From Saprospiraceae bacterium (GTDB lineage Bacteria; Bacteroidota; Bacteroidia; Chitinophagales; Saprospiraceae): a stretch of 11,705 bases of DNA. The notes below the pieces were generated by a model. It was not told the DNA's origin and ran no database searches. It saw only the letters and a list, made by a program, of their open reading frames with translations. The stretch's first letter is position 1. Every line of letters begins with the position of its first letter. Below are positions 8,115 to 11,705 of this stretch, piece after piece. Location of the stretch: the NCBI GenBank assembly GCA_029262975.1, contig JAJCYJ010000658.1, positions 1 through 11,705 on the forward strand, written 5' to 3'. The translations under genes and the position numbers were made by a program.

Positions 8115-8348
8115 AAAAACGAAGATAGAAAACTGTCGGCAAGAATAACATAGCCGAATTAGTTATCTACGTAGTCACATTTTCTAGCAGATGTTCAATT
8201 CTTTTCTTCGGGTTTACAACACAGTAGATATCGCATATAGTGTGCCTGATCTCGCCTATCTCAAGTATAAGACAAGAAACAAACGATTTTCTAATTCTTC
8301 AACTTAGTCTGATCAAATGAGACCATTTATGTATATTAAATACTCCTG
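8115..8348. other. Intergenic gap with an ATG-less open frame
   Basis: No supported gene lies here. On the minus strand one frame stays open for about 41 codons, ending in VVNPKKRIEHLLENVTT and a TAG near 8170, but it has no ATG and begins right after a stop (about 8298). It could be a decayed gene end or chance. A weak hairpin, GTCTGAT with ATGAGAC (8307-8323, one mismatch), has no T-tract. Confidence 0.3.
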
Positions 8349-8756
8349 TCAGTCATCCGTTTTAAAATCTTCAGAAGTATAATCGATTAGAAATTCGGCT
8401 TGCCCAATATCTACAATTTGAAATTTAATAGGATCACTGCACCATTTTATTGAGCTAGGTATAGTGTCATGCATATAAGCTTGCACATATTCAGCGGCTT
8501 GATAACACTGAGCGGATGTGGGACCATTATTAAATTGGGCTGACTCGATATTTGTGGTTGAGATAATAACGCGTGATTCATTCTTTTTTAAGACAATAGT
8601 CTCTTCGATTGGACCTCTCCTGTCTTTCATGCTTTTATAAGAGATCCTGAGGTCATTTTCTGTTTTATTAGCGACATGAATGTCATATTGATTAGAAGAA
8701 TCACATGAAGACAGTGCAAATAAAATTGAAATAATAGGTATAAAAAGTTTAAACAT
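8349..8756 (-). CDS. Small lipoprotein of unknown function
   Basis: A 135-residue protein that I do not recognise. It starts with a lipoprotein signal peptide: Lys3, a hydrophobic stretch LFIPIISILFAL and the lipobox-like ALSSC with Cys18. The residues after Cys are DSSNQ, so it may sit in the inner or outer membrane facing the periplasm. The mature part is mostly beta-like, beginning YDIHVANKTENDLRISYKS and followed by a stretch that reads like an immunoglobulin-type strand pattern. It contains two further cysteines (in SAQCYQ and IKWCSD) that could form a disulfide. The C-terminus is acidic (SEDFKTDD). It lies 25 nt downstream of creD on the same strand, and no separate promoter is clear in that short gap, so cotranscription with creD is likely. 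Confidence 0.75.
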   Translation of the reverse strand: MFKLFIPIISILFALSSCDSSNQYDIHVANKTENDLRISYKSMKDRRGPIEETIVLKKNESRVIISTTNIESAQFNNGPTSAQCYQAAEYVQAYMHDTIPSSIKWCSDPIKFQIVDIGQAEFLIDYTSEDFKTDD

Positions 8757-8781
8757 AATGTATTAATATTTATAAATTAAT

Positions 8782-10134
8782 CTAATTAATTGTGGCGAAA
8801 TCTGTTTTCAAAATTGGGTCATACCAATTAATGTGCCTGGTAAAATACATTGTTGATGCCAATATCACCGCAAGACCAATACTTCCCATTACCAGTGCAT
8901 AATCTGCTAATTGAAGCGTTATAAATAAAAACCCGTATAGCCCGCTTAAAATAGATGCAAGGGTGAGGCTCAGCTTCTTATTAGAAAAAACACTTAAAGA
9001 ATACAGAGATATCATACTAATCACTGCGATTGCTGATATTAAATATGCTGTATTAAAATTAGAATGTTCTGAAATAGAAACAAGAAGAATGTAAAACAGA
9101 CAAAGTGCCAGTCCAACCAGCGTATATTGAAAAGGGTGTATTTTTTTATGATTTAATACTTCAACAAGAAAGAAAATAAGGAAGGTAAGTGCCAGTATCA
9201 TTACGGCATATTTTGCTGAACGTATTGATTTCTGATAATCATCAATGGGTGACAAAAGATTTACGCCAAAACTTGAATCTGATAAATTGCTTGCAATAGC
9301 ATTATCTGTCCAAGATTGAGGATAGTTGCGATTGAGTTCAAGCACACTCCAATGTGCGCTAAATCCATTGTCTGTGACTTCGCGATTATCTGGCAAAATG
9401 CTTCCATCAAAACTAGGTACAGTCCAGGTAGATGTGAGACTTACATCTGTCATTCCACCTACAGGTGTGAAAGATAAATTCTGGCTTCCATTCAATTCCA
9501 TTTTCATTTCAAAAAATGCAGGACTGTCCGGTAATAAATTTATGCCAGGTACGGAAATTGTAATTCCTGATGCAATTACGGGATCTATCTTACTCCCGGA
9601 TTCAACGGGTAAATTCTTATCATTCCATTTAAGACTTAGCGGGTTTTTTATTCCTCTTAGATCTGAAATACCAATCGTTATAAACGCATCCTCCCAGAGA
9701 ATTTGATCTGTCGCAGTCAATTTTTTCATTTCCTTTAGATCAAAATTTCCATTTAACGAAAGTGAACTTCCATATACGACTATTTTATAAATACCTCGTT
9801 TTAGATATTCAGGGCGGACATCTCCATTGATTTTCAATTGCTCAGGAAGAATGTGGTAGTAGTGATGACGGACTGATTTTTTATCATCTGTTATATATAC
9901 CTGCGTATATGGAATCGTCAATATGGGACCCACTACATTCTGCGCACGAGCCCATTTGTCACTGACTTCATTCATAGCAGATATACTTATCATTTCTCTC
10001 TCATGAATTATAGATTGAATCATAAATGAAGGAATTAACATGATCAGGATGATGATGCCTATAATGATCAATTTGGCTGCAGTAGAAGTAGAAAATTTCA
10101 TTTTCCCAATAGTTTGATCTTCAATGGAATTCAT
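8782..10134 (-). CDS. creD: Inner-membrane protein CreD
   Basis: A 450-residue integral membrane protein of the CreD family. CreD of enterobacteria is a member of the CreBC regulon and affects colicin tolerance and envelope integrity; its biochemical activity is not known. The sequence has one N-terminal membrane segment (about 19-41), the family signature WARAQNVVGPILTIPY just after it, a large periplasmic beta-rich domain (about 45-300), and about five to six C-terminal membrane segments (from about 306 to 440). Length matches the family. The ATG at 10132-10134 gives MNSIEDQ; a second ATG at codon 12 is also possible. It lies 49 nt downstream of the winged-helix regulator, and a palindromic operator (10152-10168) fills most of that gap. 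No creBC genes are present here; the small regulator seems to replace them. Confidence 0.93.
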   Translation of the reverse strand: MNSIEDQTIGKMKFSTSTAAKLIIIGIIILIMLIPSFMIQSIIHEREMISISAMNEVSDKWARAQNVVGPILTIPYTQVYITDDKKSVRHHYYHILPEQLKINGDVRPEYLKRGIYKIVVYGSSLSLNGNFDLKEMKKLTATDQILWEDAFITIGISDLRGIKNPLSLKWNDKNLPVESGSKIDPVIASGITISVPGINLLPDSPAFFEMKMELNGSQNLSFTPVGGMTDVSLTSTWTVPSFDGSILPDNREVTDNGFSAHWSVLELNRNYPQSWTDNAIASNLSDSSFGVNLLSPIDDYQKSIRSAKYAVMILALTFLIFFLVEVLNHKKIHPFQYTLVGLALCLFYILLVSISEHSNFNTAYLISAIAVISMISLYSLSVFSNKKLSLTLASILSGLYGFLFITLQLADYALVMGSIGLAVILASTMYFTRHINWYDPILKTDFATIN

Positions 10135-10141
10135 TCTATTT

Positions 10142-10168
10142 ACTTTAAAGTACTTTGAATTTCAAAGT
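10142..10168. promoter_or_regulatory. Palindromic operator upstream of creD
   Basis: A perfect 17-nt palindrome, ACTTTGAA-T-TTCAAAGT (10152-10168), lies 18 nt before the creD start and directly abuts a second palindrome, ACTTTAAAGT (10142-10151). It shares the pattern ACTTTG-N5-CAAAGT, the length and the flanking T with the site before the first gene of the cluster (11102-11118). It is inferred to bind the neighbouring winged-helix regulator. The -7 element at this site is poor (ACACTTTG on the minus strand, lacking TA), so creD may depend partly on read-through. Confidence 0.68.
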
Positions 10169-10183
10169 GTTTAATGAAAAAAA

Positions 10184-10477
10184 TTACCCTTTCAGTAATC
10201 GCTCGATAGCTGAGAGGTGACTTTCAAATGCTTTTTTCCCTAATTCTGTCACCCTGTATTCCGTATTTGGCTTGCGGTCAATAAAAGACTTTATGTAAGA
10301 CACATATTTGCTTTTTTCCAGGGATTTAATATGACTTGCGAGATTTCCATCAGTTACGCCTAATAAACTTTTTAAGTCGTTAAATGTCAAAGCTTCATTA
10401 ACTATCAGTGCAGACATGATCCCAAGACGTACACGATTCTCAAAGGCTTTATTCAGATCCTTAAGGATGTCTTTCAC
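10184..10477 (-). CDS. Winged-helix transcriptional regulator
   Basis: A 97-residue DNA-binding protein that matches the compact winged-helix type (HTH_34-like, related to MarR/ArsR folds) often found beside creD in Bacteroidota. Helices run FENRVRLGIMSALIV (about 12-26), FNDLKSLLGV (33-41) and the recognition helix DGNLASHIKSLEK (43-55). The beta-wing follows at about 58-76 (YVSYIKSFIDRKPNTEYRVT) and a final helix probably serves dimerisation. There is no ligand domain and no metal-binding cysteines. The start is GTG at 10477, inside the stop of the upstream membrane protein gene (GTGA overlap of 4 nt), which suggests translational coupling. The only other in-frame ATG is codon 21 and would destroy the first helix. 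I infer that it binds the ACTTTG-N5-CAAAGT sites at 10152 and 11102 and so controls itself. Confidence 0.9.
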   Translation of the reverse strand: MKDILKDLNKAFENRVRLGIMSALIVNEALTFNDLKSLLGVTDGNLASHIKSLEKSKYVSYIKSFIDRKPNTEYRVTELGKKAFESHLSAIERLLKG

Positions 10478-11091
10478 ACCTTATCATTTAGATACATTAC
10501 GATACCATATGCAATGTGCATGACCCCAAATCCCAAAACCCAGAAAATTAATCCATACCCTAAAAACCACATGGATATCAGTCCCAGGCCAATTTCTACA
10601 AGACCTAGGTTTCTCATGGATTCCACAGCATATTTACTAGCATTGACCAATGCCAAACCATAAAAAATCAAAGTCAGCGGGGCTAATAAAGCTAGATATC
10701 CTTTTACTAAAAGTATCAGACAAACAACTCCACCTGATATCAGCGGAATGGACATACTCGATACAAGTAATCGTGCTTGTCTGTCAAAGATGCTCTGGTT
10801 TAATCTTCGCGCCTTTCGAGTAGTGAGGTAAATCCCACAGCTCACACTAAGAAAGATAGTCCCTAGAGCTATTGAGATTAGTTGTATCAGACTACTACAT
10901 GTTAAATCCGCTCTGCGATATGCGAGATAATCCTGCCCACTATAGATCGTGTCATATGCGAGATACGCTGCAATCAAAGCAAATACTCCGGCCAGGATAC
11001 CCGACAACCCGCTGAGCGAAATAAATTTTGAAGACCGTTGCATAATCTCCTTTATCTCCTGGATATCATCAATATATTTTTGCTTTTCCAT
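10474..11091 (-). CDS. Six-TM membrane protein of unknown function
   Basis: A 205-residue membrane protein that I cannot assign to a named family. A charged N-terminal helix (MEKQKYIDDIQEIKEIMQRSSKF) precedes about six membrane segments: 26-46, 65-89, 108-130, 131-151, 161-181 and 182-201. A short basic loop (TRKARRLNQSIFDRQAR, about 90-107) lies between segments 2 and 3. There is no enzymatic motif. It is the first gene of the cluster and overlaps the regulator by 4 nt, so it is probably the partner or sensor of that regulator, or a protein whose level it adjusts. The ATG at 11089-11091 is 15-20 nt past the predicted transcription start. Confidence 0.85.
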   Translation of the reverse strand: MEKQKYIDDIQEIKEIMQRSSKFISLSGLSGILAGVFALIAAYLAYDTIYSGQDYLAYRRADLTCSSLIQLISIALGTIFLSVSCGIYLTTRKARRLNQSIFDRQARLLVSSMSIPLISGGVVCLILLVKGYLALLAPLTLIFYGLALVNASKYAVESMRNLGLVEIGLGLISMWFLGYGLIFWVLGFGVMHIAYGIVMYLNDKV

Positions 11092-11101
11092 TTAACAGAG
11101 T

Positions 11102-11118
11102 ACTTTGTAACACAAAGT
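11102..11118. promoter_or_regulatory. Palindromic operator of the creD cluster
   Basis: ACTTTGT-AAC-ACAAAGT is a 17-nt palindrome with perfect 7-nt arms. Together with 10152-10168 it defines the pattern ACTTTG-N5-CAAAGT, and both copies are preceded by GT. One arm contains the TTTG of the -7 element on the minus strand (11113-11120), so a bound dimer would block RNA polymerase. The most likely ligand is the winged-helix regulator encoded downstream in the same unit. Confidence 0.72.
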
Positions 11119-11143
11119 TATCTAAATTATTGACATAATCAAT
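11113..11143 (-). promoter_or_regulatory. Promoter of the creD cluster
   Basis: On the minus strand TAACTTTG (11113-11120) is a perfect TAnnTTTG -7 element, preceded after exactly 19 nt by ATTG (11140-11143), which contains the TTG of the -33 consensus. Transcription should start near 11106, leaving a leader of about 15 nt before the ATG at 11091. Confidence 0.72.
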
Positions 11144-11334
11144 GATTATTCTGGATCTTATCCTAAATCCAATTCCACTCAATTATGACCTGTTTTCCTC
11201 TAAGATGGTGTCTGACCAGCTTGAGGCTAGGAAATGCAATATCTGTTTTATTTCAAATTTTATTGCCATTTACTGAATACTTGTACCAAGAGATAATCCC
11301 TAATGCAGGTAAGAGATATTTTAGATTGACATCA
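11144..11334. other. Intergenic stretch without a visible gene
   Basis: Together with the promoters on either side this makes a gap of about 310 nt between the two divergent genes. A 65-codon plus-strand frame (11185-11382) has a low-complexity, cysteine- and basic-rich translation and no start signal, so it is not called. I see no repeat, terminator or RNA structure. Confidence 0.45.
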
Positions 11335-11342
11335 TATTTTTG
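11335..11342 (+). promoter_or_regulatory. -7 element of the right-edge gene
   Basis: TATTTTTG matches TAnnTTTG exactly and lies about 60 nt upstream of the ATG at 11403. No good TTG is found at the expected -33 position (about 11312-11315 reads AGAG), so the call rests on the -7 alone. Confidence 0.38.
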
Positions 11343-11402
11343 TCATAAGCGCAAAAAAAATATTAAATTAAAGGTCCGGTGACTTCTGTCATATTTCACA
11401 TT

Positions 11403-11705
11403 ATGCAACCAAAAATGAAATCTTCCCTTCTCACTTTGATGGACTCGCTTAGTGGGGACATAGTTGAAATTCAACGGACATTTGACAAAAGATTTATCAA
11501 AGATGTAATGCAATTTAAATCCGCCTTTGATCAAGCGACCGACAAACAAGCTTTCCTGATGATTACAGATTTTCCACAGAGTCAGGTTGTGACACGACAC
11601 GAAGTCACTTCAAGAATTGGGTTAGAAATTGAAAAGAGTGGTGCATCTTCTATGTCAGTAAGCTTGCTCAATCTTTCTGCTGATTTAAGATTCAAGAGAA
11701 ATATT
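11403..11705 (+). CDS. Unrecognised protein, 5' part only
   Basis: A frame with no stop for 101 codons from the ATG at 11403 to the window end, so the gene is cut off by the edge. An ATG four codons later (11415) is an equally good start. The translation is balanced and looks real: an amphipathic N-terminal region (MKSSLLTLMDSLSGDIVEIQ), then KRFIKDVMQFKSAFDQATDKQAFLMITDF, and a more beta-like part (TSRIGLEIEKSGASSMSVSL, LNLSADLRFKRN). There is no signal peptide or membrane segment, so the start of the protein is probably cytoplasmic. I do not recognise the family. The opposite-strand frame over the same bases is a shadow. It diverges from the creD cluster, with a gap of about 310 nt and a candidate -7 element at 11335. 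Confidence 0.66.
   Translation, partial: MQPKMKSSLLTLMDSLSGDIVEIQRTFDKRFIKDVMQFKSAFDQATDKQAFLMITDFPQSQVVTRHEVTSRIGLEIEKSGASSMSVSLLNLSADLRFKRNI

Noticed and set aside
11185..11382. 65-codon plus-strand frame
   Set aside because: Its translation is rich in Cys, Arg and Lys with no recognisable pattern, and it overlaps the likely promoter and leader of the right-edge gene.
11343..11600. 85-codon minus-strand frame
   Set aside because: It is antisense to the better-looking plus-strand frame starting at 11403 and has an unnatural composition.

Overview
This window looks chromosomal and comes from a member of the Bacteroidota, perhaps a Saprospiria/Cytophagia-like lineage; the lineage is inferred, not proven. 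Four things point there: a secreted hydrolase with a C-terminal type IX secretion (Por) sorting domain, several promoters of the Bacteroidota form (TTG/TTTG, about 19 nt, TAnnTTTG), almost no Shine-Dalgarno sequences, and a winged-helix regulator next to creD. Base composition is evenly AT-rich. I see no IS element, phage gene, CRISPR array, tRNA or rRNA.

Layout. Positions 1-293 are non-coding as far as I can see and end in the rpsT terminator. rpsT (ribosomal protein S20, minus) and sucA (2-oxoglutarate dehydrogenase E1, plus) diverge from a shared 179-nt region. sucA runs convergently into a two-gene minus-strand unit: a thiolase followed 3 nt later by a secreted alpha/beta hydrolase with a T9SS tail. 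Diverging from the thiolase is a plus-strand gene for an exported TPR protein whose C-terminus resembles the TonB C-terminal domain of Bacteroidota. It converges on a PhzF-family isomerase gene. A 234-nt gap with no convincing gene follows.

The most interesting part is a minus-strand cluster at 8349-11091: six-TM membrane protein, winged-helix regulator (GTG start, 4-nt overlap), creD, small lipoprotein. Two 17-nt palindromes of the form ACTTTG-N5-CAAAGT lie exactly upstream of the first gene and of creD. The first overlaps a good TAnnTTTG -7 element. I infer that the small regulator represses its own operon and creD by covering the promoter, making a self-contained envelope-homeostasis module.

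At the right edge, a plus-strand reading frame without a stop (from 11403) is probably the 5' part of an unrecognised gene diverging from that cluster.

Most genes here are housekeeping or ordinary accessory genes. The operator pair and the TPR/TonB-like fusion are the main points worth following up.
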